From contig JBQNAI010000006.1 of assembly GCA_052170555.1 (NCBI GenBank), forward strand, positions 1-64,000: 64,000 nucleotides of DNA. Direction: 5' to 3'. Below the pieces are notes generated by a model that saw only the letters and a program-made list of their open reading frames with translations, had not been told where the DNA came from and did no database searches. Shown piece after piece: positions 37,714 to 47,345 of this stretch (positions within the stretch are counted from its first letter, which is position 1; each line of letters starts with the position of its first letter). A program made the translations under genes and the position numbers. The stretch comes from Scybalousia_A sp052170555 (GTDB lineage Bacteria; Bacteroidota; Bacteroidia; Bacteroidales; P3).

Positions 37714-38179
37714 ATTTTCTTAATAAAAATACTACGTGTTAGTTAAATTTATCCAGGATATATGTATTAATAGACAATACTAAATATTAGATTTATGTAT
37801 TTATGTAATAAAAAGTATTTTCCATTTCAGGTTTACGCTATTTAACAGGACTAAATTTATCTTGTAGATTACAATCTTAATTAAGTTACAATGAAACGGA
37901 GTAAATGTCGTAGAGTAGATAAAAGAGAATTATAGGAAATCAATTAAAAGAAGTATTATTGGGAACAAATAAGATATTTAATAGATTAGTATAATAACCG
38001 GTATGATAAAAGTAGTATAAACTGTGACAAATTCTCATACTGTATGGTTATGTTTTTCTGTATTATTATGCGACATAGAATAGATATGATTTAATGTTTT
38101 TTTATATTTGCAATATTTTATGAAAATTGACGTTTAATCAGTTCAGAAAAGACAATAAAATAACTATAAACTATATACG
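37714..38179. other. Intergenic region ahead of moxR
   Basis: About 470 nt between the divergent T9SS cargo gene and moxR. It holds a -7-like TATATTTG (38103-38110, plus strand) 70 nt before moxR without a clear -33 box. Otherwise I see no gene, RNA or repeat. Confidence 0.45.
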
Positions 38180-39163
38180 ATGGATATTACAGAATTAAAC
38201 AAGAGAATTGAACAAGAAAGTGTATTTGTAGAGGCGATATGCTCAGAAATAGCAAAAACCATTATTGGACAAAAAGCAATGGTTGAGCGTTTAATGATAG
38301 GATTGCTTTCAGATGGACATATATTGCTAGAAGGTGTACCAGGGTTGGCAAAAACCTTAGCTATATCTTCCTTGTCAAAAGTAATAGATGCAAATTTTTC
38401 AAGAATACAATTTACTCCTGATTTGTTACCTGCTGATGTTATAGGAACAATGATATATAATCCCCAAAATTCAGGATTTGTTGTGAAGCAAGGACCAATA
38501 TTTTCCAATTTTATTCTCGCAGATGAGATAAACCGTGCTCCAGCTAAGGTGCAATCAGCTTTGTTGGAAGCTATGCAAGAAAAACAAGTTACAATAGGAG
38601 ATAATACCTACAAATTGGATAATCCTTTTCTCGTTCTTGCGACACAAAATCCTATTGAGCAAGAAGGAACATACCCTCTGCCGGAGGCACAATTAGATAG
38701 GTTTATGTTAAAAGTTGTTGTTACTTATCCGTCTATCGAAGAAGAAAAAGAAATTCTTCATCAAAAATTACAAATGACAGAACCAATTATTTCAAAAGTG
38801 GTAGATATAGAGCAAATAAAGAAAGCAAAGGAGATAATAAAACAAGTTTATATAGATACTAAGATAGAAAAATACATTACAGATATTGTTTTTGCTTCAC
38901 GTTTTCCAGAGCTTTATAAGTTGGAAAGAATAAAACCTTTTATATCTTATGGAGCTTCGCCACGTGCATCCATAAATTTGGCTTTGGCTGCACGTTCATA
39001 CGCTTTTATTCACAGACGAGGCTATGTAATACCCGAGGATGTGATAGCAATAATTTCTGATGTATTACGTCATCGTATTGGTCTGACTTACGAAGCGGAA
39101 GCAGAGAATATAACGAGTATAGACATCATAAATGAAATTGTCAATAGAGTAGACGTGCCATAA
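38180..39163 (+). CDS. moxR: MoxR-family AAA+ ATPase
   Basis: The 327-residue protein has Walker A LLEGVPGLAKT (near 53-63), Walker B NFILADEINRAP, sensor 1 VLATQNPIEQEGTYPLPEAQ with the following Arg of LDRFM, and a C-terminal lid with SPRASINL. MoxR ATPases act as chaperones for VWA-domain proteins. It is the first gene of the Bat cluster that runs to 47122. A 276-nt gap separates it from the DUF58 gene. Confidence 0.95.
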   Translation: MDITELNKRIEQESVFVEAICSEIAKTIIGQKAMVERLMIGLLSDGHILLEGVPGLAKTLAISSLSKVIDANFSRIQFTPDLLPADVIGTMIYNPQNSGFVVKQGPIFSNFILADEINRAPAKVQSALLEAMQEKQVTIGDNTYKLDNPFLVLATQNPIEQEGTYPLPEAQLDRFMLKVVVTYPSIEEEKEILHQKLQMTEPIISKVVDIEQIKKAKEIIKQVYIDTKIEKYITDIVFASRFPELYKLERIKPFISYGASPRASINLALAARSYAFIHRRGYVIPEDVIAIISDVLRHRIGLTYEAEAENITSIDIINEIVNRVDVP

Positions 39164-39439
39164 AATTTATTATTTTGGGGATGGTTTATATTTAGCTTAT
39201 AAAATCTTACTAATGCTAATGATGTTTTTTTAGGTCTATTTTACCTAGGAGAGGTGTTGAGAAAATATAGTCAGTGATTTTGCAATATTTTTAATTTTTA
39301 TAAACCATTGAGAGTGTGAGGGTGGCTAATGATATTGAGAAAAATAATTGATTAATGATAGATATGATGAGGTAGTCTTGATATCTCTACGGTCTTTCAT
39401 GGTACTAAAGTGATTAGAACTAAAATGTGGGACATATAT
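39164..39439. other. Gap between moxR and the DUF58 gene
   Basis: 276 nt with no reading frame or hairpin that I can support. In most Bacteroidota these two genes lie closer, so the spacer may have grown by loss of other sequence. Confidence 0.35.
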
Positions 39440-40309
39440 ATGGAGTATTCGGAATTAGTAAAAAAAGTTCATAAGATTGAAATTAAAGCAAAAGGATTGT
39501 CAAAGAGCGTTTTTGCAGGTCAATATAGGAGTGCATTCAAAGGAAAAGGTATGATATTTTCGGAAGTAAGAGAATATACTTATGGAGACGAGATTCGTAC
39601 TATTGACTGGAATGTGACAGCCAGATACAATAAACCTTTTGTGAAAATTTTTGAAGAAGAAAGAGAGTTAACTTTGATGTTGATGATAGATGTTAGTGGC
39701 TCTACGGGTTTTGGTAGTAAAACGTGTTTAAAAATAGAAACAATAACAGAAATAGCCGCGATCTTGGCTTTCTCAGCAATCTCTAATAATGATAAGGTAG
39801 GAGCAATATTATTTTCCGATGAAGTAGAGATGTATATCCCCCCAAAGAAAGGATCTTCCCACTGTTTAAGAATAATTAGAGAATTATTGTCTATAAAACC
39901 TTCTATGAGAAGGACATCGTTTTCTAAGCCTTTTGTATACGTGAACAATGTTGTAAAGAAACGTTGCACTTGCTTTTTGATAACAGATGGTATTGCTGAA
40001 TTTGACAAAAGTCTTTCCATTTTTGCAAGAAAACATGACCTATGTTCTATTTTGGTCAATGATAGGATGGAGTATGGGATAGCAAATTTGGGACTAATAC
40101 TTATGGAGGATTTTGAAACAGGAGAAAAACTTTGGGTTGATACCTCTGACAAAGAGACAAGAAAACGTTTCAGTGATAATATGATTATTTTCAAAAAAAA
40201 TATAATAAATTTATTTAAAAAATTAGGGATAGATTATATCCAAATAGATACAGATTCTGACTATACAAAAGGATTGATAAAATTGTTTGCTAACAGAGAA
40301 AGGTTATGA
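39440..40309 (+). CDS. DUF58 (VWA-like) protein of the Bat cluster
   Basis: From the Met at 39440 the protein has 289 residues. It contains the DUF58 block VFAGQYRSAFKGKGMIFSEV, then DEIRTIDWNVTARYNKPFVKIFEEE (given here in part) and a VWA MIDAS-like DVSGSTGFG. An upstream in-frame Met at 39410 adds 10 residues without family similarity. DUF58 proteins act with MoxR ATPases, perhaps binding metal through the VWA fold. The stop overlaps the next start by 4 nt (ATGA). Confidence 0.9.
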   Translation: MEYSELVKKVHKIEIKAKGLSKSVFAGQYRSAFKGKGMIFSEVREYTYGDEIRTIDWNVTARYNKPFVKIFEEERELTLMLMIDVSGSTGFGSKTCLKIETITEIAAILAFSAISNNDKVGAILFSDEVEMYIPPKKGSSHCLRIIRELLSIKPSMRRTSFSKPFVYVNNVVKKRCTCFLITDGIAEFDKSLSIFARKHDLCSILVNDRMEYGIANLGLILMEDFETGEKLWVDTSDKETRKRFSDNMIIFKKNIINLFKKLGIDYIQIDTDSDYTKGLIKLFANRERL

Positions 40310-41286
40310 AAAAATTATTGTGTATAATGGTATGTTTACTTACCGTGATCTCTTTATCGGCACAACTTATAAAAGGAAAGACGGATAAAATTCAATATAT
40401 GGTTGGTGATCCGATAACTTATACTTTTTCTGTACCTTTAACAAATAAAAGTCTAAATTTTTCTTCCGAATTTCAATTTTCAGATACCATACAATTAGTA
40501 AATACTAATATAGATACAGCAAAAAATATGATAAAGTATACATATACTTTCGTATCTTTTGTAGAAGGGACACATACTTTACCAGAATTTCAATTCTACG
40601 AAGTTAATAAGATTTCGCCTGTATGGGTAGTACAATCGCCGAGCATAGATATTTTTCTGCCTGTTGTAGACACAACAAACATTGCAGTAAAGCCTTTAAA
40701 AGATATAATGAAAGTTCCTTTGACACTAAGAGAAATTATTCCATTTACGTTGATTGGAATTGTTTTAGTGGGGATTATTATTTTTATTATTTATTTTCTC
40801 CGCCATAAAGATAGACGACCAAAGGATTTAAAATCAAAACCTGCTATCGTCATACCAGAAGATGAAGAAGCTTTGAAAAATTTAAATAAATTAAAGCAGG
40901 CTCATTTGTTGGAGATAGGACAAGAGAAACAACACTATGTATTGTTGAGTGAGATTTTATGGCAATATATTTATAGGCGTTTTGATGTGAATGCTTTTGA
41001 GATGACTACCGAAAGTATTATGGGAAATATGAAAAATAAAGATTTGGAACAGGAGGATAAGAGTAAACTTAATAATATTTTTTCTGTTGCTGATTTGGTG
41101 AAATTTGCAAAATATATTCCTGATGTAAGAACAAATCAGGTTGTGTTGCGGGATGCAGAAGAATTTGTAAAGGCAACAAAACGTATCATTATTGAAGAAA
41201 AGAATATAGTGATAGAACAAATCAATAATAATTCAAAAAATGAAAAAAGTGTGGTAATGAAGGGAAAGGAGGTAGAGAATGAATAA
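40306..41286 (+). CDS. BatD-related membrane protein of the Bat cluster
   Basis: The 326-residue protein has a signal peptide (ending LSAQ, about residue 20), an extracytoplasmic beta-rich domain (to about 130), one membrane helix (about 147-167, LIGIVLVGIIIFIIYFL) and a cytoplasmic helical domain with YVLLSEILWQYIYRRF and DLVKFAKY. This resembles the DUF4381/BatD tail type found between DUF58 and BatA in Bacteroidales. Role unknown beyond likely membership in the Bat complex. It overlaps batA by 8 nt. Confidence 0.75.
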   Translation: MKKLLCIMVCLLTVISLSAQLIKGKTDKIQYMVGDPITYTFSVPLTNKSLNFSSEFQFSDTIQLVNTNIDTAKNMIKYTYTFVSFVEGTHTLPEFQFYEVNKISPVWVVQSPSIDIFLPVVDTTNIAVKPLKDIMKVPLTLREIIPFTLIGIVLVGIIIFIIYFLRHKDRRPKDLKSKPAIVIPEDEEALKNLNKLKQAHLLEIGQEKQHYVLLSEILWQYIYRRFDVNAFEMTTESIMGNMKNKDLEQEDKSKLNNIFSVADLVKFAKYIPDVRTNQVVLRDAEEFVKATKRIIIEEKNIVIEQINNNSKNEKSVVMKGKEVENE

Positions 41287-42271
41287 TATATCTTTTTCAT
41301 ATCCTTTTTTTTTATGGATGACAGTAATAATTCTTCCCCTAGTTGTATTTATTCTAAGGAAAGATAGGCAACGTTTTGCTCCGATTAAATATTCCAATTT
41401 ACAACAGGCGATAGCATCCGTAAAGACTTGGAGAGTACGTTTTAGAAATATTCCGGACTATTTACGAATTGTAGTTGTGCTACTACTATTAATTGCTGCT
41501 GCTCGTCCTCATTTTTCCCTATCTAAGGATGACAAAAGTATAGAGGGTGTAGATATTATTGTGACGTTAGATATTTCTCCTTCTATGTTGGCAGAAGATT
41601 TTAAACCTAATAGGTTAGAAAGCGCGAAAAAAGTGGCTGCTGAATTTATTTCTAATCGTAAGAATGATGAGATAGGATTGGTAGTTTTTTCGGGAGAAGC
41701 TTTTACTCAGTGTCCACCGACTATTGATCATAGTGTATTGTTAGATTTATTGCAACAAACAAAAAGTGGAGATTTGCAAGATGGTACTGCAATAGGTGAT
41801 GGATTAACGACGGCGATTAATCGCATAAAAGATTCAAAAGCAAAAAGTAAGGCGATAATACTTATAACCGATGGGGACAATAATTCAGGGCAGGTAGACC
41901 CTTTGCAGGCAGCTTCTTTTGCAAAACACTATAATATCCGTGTTTACACTATAGGTATTGGGAAAATAGGTCAAGCTCCTTTTCCGGTACAGACTCCTTT
42001 CGGTAAACAGTATCAACAGATGGATGTTAAAATAGATGAGGGTCTTTTAAAGAATATTGCAACAGCTACAGGGGCAAAGTATTTTCGCTCCACTAAGAAT
42101 TCGTCGTTAGAAGAAATATTTAAGGAAATTGACTCCATGGAAAAATCTATAATCAACTTATCTGTGTATAACCAAAAGCAAGATGTTGGATACAGATTTG
42201 TATTTATTGCTTTGCTTGTATTGATAATGGAAACTGTTTTGAGGTATGTCATATTGAAACGCAATTATTAA
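41279..42271 (+). CDS. batA: BatA, VWA-domain membrane protein
   Basis: The 330-residue protein has membrane helices near both ends (about 10-27 and 60-77; about 305-325) around a von Willebrand A domain. The MIDAS signature is complete: LDISPSMLAEDFKPNRL (Asp-x-Ser-x-Ser), DGTAIGDGL with Thr, and ITDGDNNSG with Asp. BatA-E were named for aerotolerance in Bacteroides fragilis and are thought to form an inner-membrane complex of unclear biochemistry. Tight spacing with both neighbours suggests one operon. Confidence 0.93.
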   Translation: MNNISFSYPFFLWMTVIILPLVVFILRKDRQRFAPIKYSNLQQAIASVKTWRVRFRNIPDYLRIVVVLLLLIAAARPHFSLSKDDKSIEGVDIIVTLDISPSMLAEDFKPNRLESAKKVAAEFISNRKNDEIGLVVFSGEAFTQCPPTIDHSVLLDLLQQTKSGDLQDGTAIGDGLTTAINRIKDSKAKSKAIILITDGDNNSGQVDPLQAASFAKHYNIRVYTIGIGKIGQAPFPVQTPFGKQYQQMDVKIDEGLLKNIATATGAKYFRSTKNSSLEEIFKEIDSMEKSIINLSVYNQKQDVGYRFVFIALLVLIMETVLRYVILKRNY

Positions 42272-42288
42272 AAAAGTATAAAGAAAAA

Positions 42289-43326
42289 ATGTTCAGATTT
42301 GAATTTCCCGATATTTTATGGTCATTGTGTTTGATACCATTGCTAACTGTTTATTTTATTTGGTCACAACAAAATAAAAGAAAGAAACTTAAAAATGCAA
42401 TAGAATCACATCTGCATTATAACATAATTCCCCAGCTTTCTTTTGGTAAACAAAGACTAAAGTTTATTATGTTAATGATAGCTTTTGTTTTTATTATCTT
42501 GGCGGCTGCTAACCCACAAAAAGCAACTACGATAGGGAATAAAGAACACAAGTCGGCAGATATTATGATTTGTTTGGATGTTTCCAACTCCATGCTTGCA
42601 CAAGACTTGTCCCCCAATAGGATAGAGAGAGCAAAATTGGCAATCAATCAGCTGATAGATCAACTTAATGGCGATCGTTTAGGTATAGTGGTTTTTGCAG
42701 GATCAAGTTTTAATTTTCTGCCCCTAACGAGTGACTATTCTACTGCCAAGATGTTTACCGACATTATTGATACTAAGATGGTGGATAATCAGGGTACAGA
42801 TATTTATTCTGCTTTACAGACTGCCGTAAAAGGCTTCGGTAAGAATAAGTCTAAACATCGTTCAAGAACTATAATTTTGATTTCAGACGGAGAAGATTTG
42901 GAAAAAGTTTCTGAGGACTTGGCAGTAGATATTGCAAAAGAAGACATAATAATCAATTGTATAGGGATAGGGAGTATTCAGGGGACAAAAATACCTATTC
43001 AAGAAAATGGAGTAGAAACATTTAAAAAGGATAGAGAAGGTAATATTGTAGTTACTAAATTAGATGAAACAATGCTAAAGAGTATTGCCACCAAGACAGG
43101 AGGTAAATATATACGAGCTACAAATTCAACTTTGGGATTAAATAGTATATTACAATCCATAAATTCACTTGAAAAAGATTCTTCTAACGGGATCAATTTC
43201 AAAGATTTTCAAACCCTATTTTATATTCCTGCAATTATAGCATTGCTATTGCTATTGATAGATATAACAATATTTAATGCAAGAAATAGGTTTGTAAATA
43301 GGAAACTGTTTTTCGGTAAAGATTAG
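42289..43326 (+). CDS. batB: BatB, VWA-domain membrane protein
   Basis: The 345-residue protein is a paralogue of BatA: N-terminal helices (about 8-24 and 58-76), a VWA domain with MIDAS residues LDVSNSMLAQDLSPNRI, QGTDIYSAL and ISDGEDLEK, and a C-terminal helix (about 308-326). The gene starts 17 nt after batA. BatA and BatB probably act as a pair. Confidence 0.93.
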   Translation: MFRFEFPDILWSLCLIPLLTVYFIWSQQNKRKKLKNAIESHLHYNIIPQLSFGKQRLKFIMLMIAFVFIILAAANPQKATTIGNKEHKSADIMICLDVSNSMLAQDLSPNRIERAKLAINQLIDQLNGDRLGIVVFAGSSFNFLPLTSDYSTAKMFTDIIDTKMVDNQGTDIYSALQTAVKGFGKNKSKHRSRTIILISDGEDLEKVSEDLAVDIAKEDIIINCIGIGSIQGTKIPIQENGVETFKKDREGNIVVTKLDETMLKSIATKTGGKYIRATNSTLGLNSILQSINSLEKDSSNGINFKDFQTLFYIPAIIALLLLLIDITIFNARNRFVNRKLFFGKD

Positions 43327-43391
43327 TAAAAATACACAATGATAGAATCTATTGATAATATGAATAAGATAAAATGGCGAAACAAAAAATT

Positions 43392-43454
43392 CTTTTTTAA
43401 CATTAATAAATTCTTTTTTAACAAGAACCTATTAATGTCTCACATTAATTTCGC
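43392..43454. repeat. 21-nt modular array R4 (3 units) at the batC start
   Basis: Units start at 43392, 43413 and 43434 and begin CTTTTTTAACATTAA, CTTTTTTAACAAGAA and AATGTCTCACATTAA. The third unit contains ATG at 43435-43437, the most likely start of batC. Read as protein, each unit is 7 codons (FFFNINK, FFFNKNL, LMSHINF). Confidence 0.8.
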
Positions 43455-44091
43455 GGGATCAAAAAATATTATTTTGATATTACTGTTGCTATCTTGTATT
43501 AGTTGCGATAAACCTCGTCAATACGCAAGAAAGGGCAATTACCAGTATAATAAGAAAAAATATTCTGATGCTGTAGATAATTACAAGAAATCGTTGAATA
43601 ATGACTCTACGTTTTCTGTTGCCAATTACAACATGGGTAATGCTTTAATGCAAGATAATGGTAAAGACTATGCACAAGCAATAAAACATTACAATAGATA
43701 TTTAAACGGTAAGGTGCCTAAGTTAGTCAAAGACAAAATAAAATATGCACAAGGGTTGTATAATCGTGGTAATGCTTTGTTTTCTCTGTCACAGGAGAAT
43801 AGACAGAGCGAGGAGGGTATGAAATATCTATCGCAAGCAGCACAAGACTATAAGAATGCTATGTTATTGAACCCTAAGGATTCAAATGCCAAGTACAATT
43901 ATGCGGTCTGTATGTGGCTTTTAAAGAATAATAATAACCCTGATAATAACAATAATAATCAAAACAACAATAATAATAGTGAAATTAACCAGATGCTTAA
44001 CGCTATGAAGAATAACGAAAAGCAAACAATATCGCGAGTAAAAAAACAGAAAGAAAATGTTCATAACAAGCAGAATGAAAAAGATTGGTAG
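43435..44091 (+). CDS. batC: BatC, TPR lipoprotein
   Basis: From the Met at 43435 the protein has a hydrophobic signal (GSKNIILILLLL) and lipobox LSCISC, so it is likely a lipoprotein. Two to three TPR-like repeats follow (GNYQYNKKKYSDAVDNYKKS, NYNMGNALMQ, LYNRGNALFS, AAQDYKNAMLLNPKDSNAKY), then a poly-Asn tract (12 or more Asn) and a basic tail. BatC is the TPR partner of BatA/B. The frame stays open to 43339, but that start would put 32 repeat-derived residues before the signal; there is no other Met before the lipobox. The last 17 nt overlap the batD start. Confidence 0.85.
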   Translation: MSHINFAGSKNIILILLLLSCISCDKPRQYARKGNYQYNKKKYSDAVDNYKKSLNNDSTFSVANYNMGNALMQDNGKDYAQAIKHYNRYLNGKVPKLVKDKIKYAQGLYNRGNALFSLSQENRQSEEGMKYLSQAAQDYKNAMLLNPKDSNAKYNYAVCMWLLKNNNNPDNNNNNQNNNNNSEINQMLNAMKNNEKQTISRVKKQKENVHNKQNEKDW

Positions 44092-46687
44092 CATATTAAC
44101 TGTTCTTACTTGCTTGTTTGTATATTCTTTATCGCAAGGGCAGGTATCCTTTGTTGCAAAGGCTCCTCAATCAGTGGGGGTTAATGAGGGATTTACAGTG
44201 AGTTATATTGTCAATACTAGCAACCCTTCACATTTTCAACCGCCAAGAATTAGTGGAGCAGAGATTGTGGCAGGTCCCTCTACGATGCATTCTTCCAGCA
44301 CTAGAAGTATCAATGGCAAGATATCGTCTTCATCCTCTGTAACCTTTTCTTATACTCTTGTGGCTTCCAAACAAGGGACGGTTAATATAGGTCCTGCTAA
44401 GATTCAAGTGAATAATCAAACTTATTCCTCTAACACTTTGACAATACAGGTGGTTAATAATCCTACTATGGCACAGAGAGGGTATAATTGGCAACGAGGA
44501 GGTAGATATGGGCAACAAACACAAAAGAACATGGCACAAGACAACCAAGAGGTGCAAATTGATAATAAGGCAGTATTTGTTCGTGCTCTCCCAAGTAAGA
44601 CCGATGTTGTTAAAGGAGAAGAAGTAATTATTACATACAAACTTTATACACTTTTACCTGTAAGTGAGTATCAGATTGACAAGATTCCCTCTACTACTGG
44701 CTTTTGGATTGAGGAGCTAGATAGACAATCTAATCCTAAGTTATCAGTTGAGGTTTACAATGGGCAGCGTTATCAAGTTGCTGACCTGAGAAAAGTTATT
44801 GTTTTTCCCCAACGCAGTGGTACTTTAAGTATTAAACCTATGTCCTTGTCTATCGTGGCTCATGTTGTTTCGCATAAAAGACAAAATTTTTCAACGGGTG
44901 ACCCTTTCTTTGACCAATTTTTTAATGATCCATTATTTTCCTCTTTTGGTACGAGTTATAAAAGTGTTAAAAAGAAAATATATACCAATGCAATTACATT
45001 TAATGTAAAGGACCTACCTAATAAATTGGACAATTATTGTGGAGGTATTGGTAAATTTAGTATTTCTGGGGATATATCTTCAAAACGACTTAAGGCCTTT
45101 GAACCATTTTATCTTACCTATACCCTTTCTGGCAAGGGTAATCTCACTCTAATAAATAATTTGCCACTTAATTTACCTGATGAGTTTCAATTGTCTGATC
45201 CTGAGATAACGGATAATATTCAAAGGGACGCTTCGGGAGTATATGGAATGAGGACATTTCGCTACCTAGTCATTCCACGAGTAGAAGGTAAGTTCGTGTT
45301 TCCGGGATTGAATATATCATATTATGATATTGATAAGAGAATGTTTGACACTCTCATTTTAGAGGATTATCAAGTGCAGGTAGCAAAAGGAGAAGTTAAT
45401 TCTGATTTTCTAGATCAGTTGGATGCAAGACTCAAATACAGAAATATGAAAATCAAATCTGATGTTAATGTTTCGTCCTTGGATAGAGTTTATCACATAT
45501 TTGATATGACAATATTGTATTGTATACCTTTTGTTCTGATTTTACTATTATGTGTATCTATACTCATATTTTCAAGATATAAACGAGTTTGTGCTGATGT
45601 GGTTAACGTAAAAATGAAAAGATCTACTAAAATTGCTATCAAAAGATTGAAAAAGGCAAAGAAATTTCTAGACAAGTCAGAAATGGAATCTTTTGAAGAT
45701 GAGACTGCCATTGCTCTTTGGACTTATGTTGAGGATAGATTTAAAATGGATAGGCAGAAATTGAGTCTGCAGGGTTGCAAAGATGAGCTTATTTCATTAG
45801 GTATGATAGAAGAAACGGTGAATAAATTGGTTAATATATTGAATCGGTGTCAATATCTTAGGTTCTCGCAAGATAAGGAGGCTATTGCTGATATTACTTT
45901 ATACAACGATACAATTGATGTTATATCCTCTATAGAAGAGCAGATGAAAAAATTGAAAAAAGTAAAGAAAACAGTATCTATCAAGAAAGAACATGAAATA
46001 AACATCCCAAAATATTTGAGTATTATCATGTTTTGTTTTCTTTTATTTGGCTTTATGGATTTGTCGTACGCACAGTCAAAATATGATGTTTCGCTATCTG
46101 CAAAACAATTTTGCATAAAGGCTGATTCATGTTTTAAACAGAGTGATTATGCCAATGCCATGCTTTATTATGAAAAGGCATTGAAACTATCACCTTCCAA
46201 TGAAGACATACAATTGAATATAAATATTACCCGTTCTCGCTTAGTAGGAGACACATATGTAATGCCAGATTTTATACTTCTTAGATGGGTCAAATATATT
46301 TCAGGACTAATACCTTTACCTGTATGGGCGGTACTGTTTATAGGCTTATTCATTTTGACTTGTGTAATGTTTTTTGTATACTTTTTTTCTTTAAACAAAA
46401 AAGTTTTGTTTTTCTATATCTGTCTTGGTTGTCTGGTATTGTCATTATCTTCAATGCTTTTGGGGATTGTACGACAGAATATAGTAAATGATAACACTAA
46501 TGCCATAATTATGAAAAGTAATACGCATTTGAGAGAGACTAAAAATATTACTGCTAAGGATATTGTAATCATGTACAAAGGGCAAAAGGTAAAAATACTT
46601 GAAAATAGTGGAGATACTTGGATTAAGGTGCAGACGGAAGATAATAAAGTGGGATATATGGAAAATAAGAATTTTAGACGTATCTGA
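44075..46687 (+). CDS. batD: BatD-BatE fusion protein
   Basis: The protein (about 870 residues from MKKIGSIL) joins two usual Bat proteins. The BatD part has a signal peptide (ending SQGQ), several Ig-like beta domains (SFVAKAPQSVGVNEGFTVSY, FVRALPSKTDVVKGEEV, GKFSISGDIS), a membrane helix (about 480-505) and a helical cytoplasmic tail. The BatE part begins with a new signal-like helix (YLSIIMFCFLLFGFMDLSYA, about 650-668), then TPR-like CFKQSDYANAMLYYEKALKL, two helices (about 755-775 and 780-800) and a C-terminal SH3b-like domain (VKILENSGDTWIKVQTEDN). In B. fragilis these are separate genes. An internal start at 45943 (MKKLKK) could also give free BatE. Confidence 0.88.
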   Translation: MKKIGSILTVLTCLFVYSLSQGQVSFVAKAPQSVGVNEGFTVSYIVNTSNPSHFQPPRISGAEIVAGPSTMHSSSTRSINGKISSSSSVTFSYTLVASKQGTVNIGPAKIQVNNQTYSSNTLTIQVVNNPTMAQRGYNWQRGGRYGQQTQKNMAQDNQEVQIDNKAVFVRALPSKTDVVKGEEVIITYKLYTLLPVSEYQIDKIPSTTGFWIEELDRQSNPKLSVEVYNGQRYQVADLRKVIVFPQRSGTLSIKPMSLSIVAHVVSHKRQNFSTGDPFFDQFFNDPLFSSFGTSYKSVKKKIYTNAITFNVKDLPNKLDNYCGGIGKFSISGDISSKRLKAFEPFYLTYTLSGKGNLTLINNLPLNLPDEFQLSDPEITDNIQRDASGVYGMRTFRYLVIPRVEGKFVFPGLNISYYDIDKRMFDTLILEDYQVQVAKGEVNSDFLDQLDARLKYRNMKIKSDVNVSSLDRVYHIFDMTILYCIPFVLILLLCVSILIFSRYKRVCADVVNVKMKRSTKIAIKRLKKAKKFLDKSEMESFEDETAIALWTYVEDRFKMDRQKLSLQGCKDELISLGMIEETVNKLVNILNRCQYLRFSQDKEAIADITLYNDTIDVISSIEEQMKKLKKVKKTVSIKKEHEINIPKYLSIIMFCFLLFGFMDLSYAQSKYDVSLSAKQFCIKADSCFKQSDYANAMLYYEKALKLSPSNEDIQLNINITRSRLVGDTYVMPDFILLRWVKYISGLIPLPVWAVLFIGLFILTCVMFFVYFFSLNKKVLFFYICLGCLVLSLSSMLLGIVRQNIVNDNTNAIIMKSNTHLRETKNITAKDIVIMYKGQKVKILENSGDTWIKVQTEDNKVGYMENKNFRRI

Positions 46688-46690
46688 ATA

Positions 46691-47122
46691 ATGGAGAATA
46701 GAGATTGTAACAAAGATGATGGAGTCATAACCTTTATACAAGGTGATAGTATTTCGGTACGTGTGTTACAAAAAGACTCCTGTTCTTCATGTATGGTAGC
46801 TGCTTTTTGTGAAAAAACTTCAAAGAATGGCAAGAATTTAACAATAAAGCAAAATAATGCTTCACAATTCAATGTCGGGGAAAAAGTTTCCATATTGACT
46901 CCCCAAAATAAAGTACTCAAAGCTATAAGGTTGGCTTTTTTGTATCCGACGTTATTGATTATTGTTGTTTGTTTATTTCAGTATTTATTTTTTCCGTTAA
47001 ATGATATAATGTTAGCTTTAATATGTGTTGGGTTTATTGTCCTTTATTTTATTATTCTGTATTTAAATAGAAATAAATCTTTATTTAATTTCTCTATCTT
47101 TATAGAAAAAATAGATGGATAA
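46691..47122 (+). CDS. rseC: SoxR-reducing system protein RseC family
   Basis: The 143-residue protein has an N-terminal domain with the Cys motif CSSCMVAAFC, a small beta domain (VGEKVSIL), and two membrane helices (about 85-102 and 107-125). RseC proteins usually lie next to Rnf electron-transport genes and help reduce or assemble redox proteins. Here rseC follows the Bat cluster after 3 nt and no rnf gene follows. It may therefore serve another redox partner or be left over after loss of rnf. Confidence 0.85.
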   Translation: MENRDCNKDDGVITFIQGDSISVRVLQKDSCSSCMVAAFCEKTSKNGKNLTIKQNNASQFNVGEKVSILTPQNKVLKAIRLAFLYPTLLIIVVCLFQYLFFPLNDIMLALICVGFIVLYFIILYLNRNKSLFNFSIFIEKIDG

Positions 47123-47157
47123 GAAAAAATTGAGGAACTGTGTCATCACATGGAATT

Positions 47158-47241
47158 AAAGTGTGAGATTAACAAATTCTTTTCAAAAAAGAAAAAATTA
47201 AAGTGGGACATTAATTTGTTAATGTTGAATTTCAATTAGGA
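47158..47241. repeat. 21-nt modular array R5 (4 units)
   Basis: Units start at 47158, 47179, 47200 and 47221 and begin AAAGTGTGAGATTAA, CTTTTCAAAAAAGAA, AAAGTGGGACATTAA and AATGTTGAATTTCAA. Units 3 and 4 are partly self-complementary. It lies between rseC and the uup promoter. Confidence 0.8.
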
Positions 47242-47303
47242 TGTCTATATATTGATGTCATAAGTATATTGCAAATACACCTTAGTCGTTGCTAATAAAT
47301 TAG

Positions 47304-47311
47304 TATCTTTG
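47304..47311 (+). promoter_or_regulatory. -7 box (TATCTTTG) of uup
   Basis: Perfect TAnnTTTG, 35 nt before the ATG at 47346. No -33 at the usual distance. Confidence 0.5.
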
Positions 47312-47345
47312 CAAATTAAAATCTAAATCTTTTGAATTATTGACT

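Noticed and set aside
39580..40194. 204-codon frame opposite the DUF58 gene
   Set aside because: Antisense shadow of a clear coding region in an operon.
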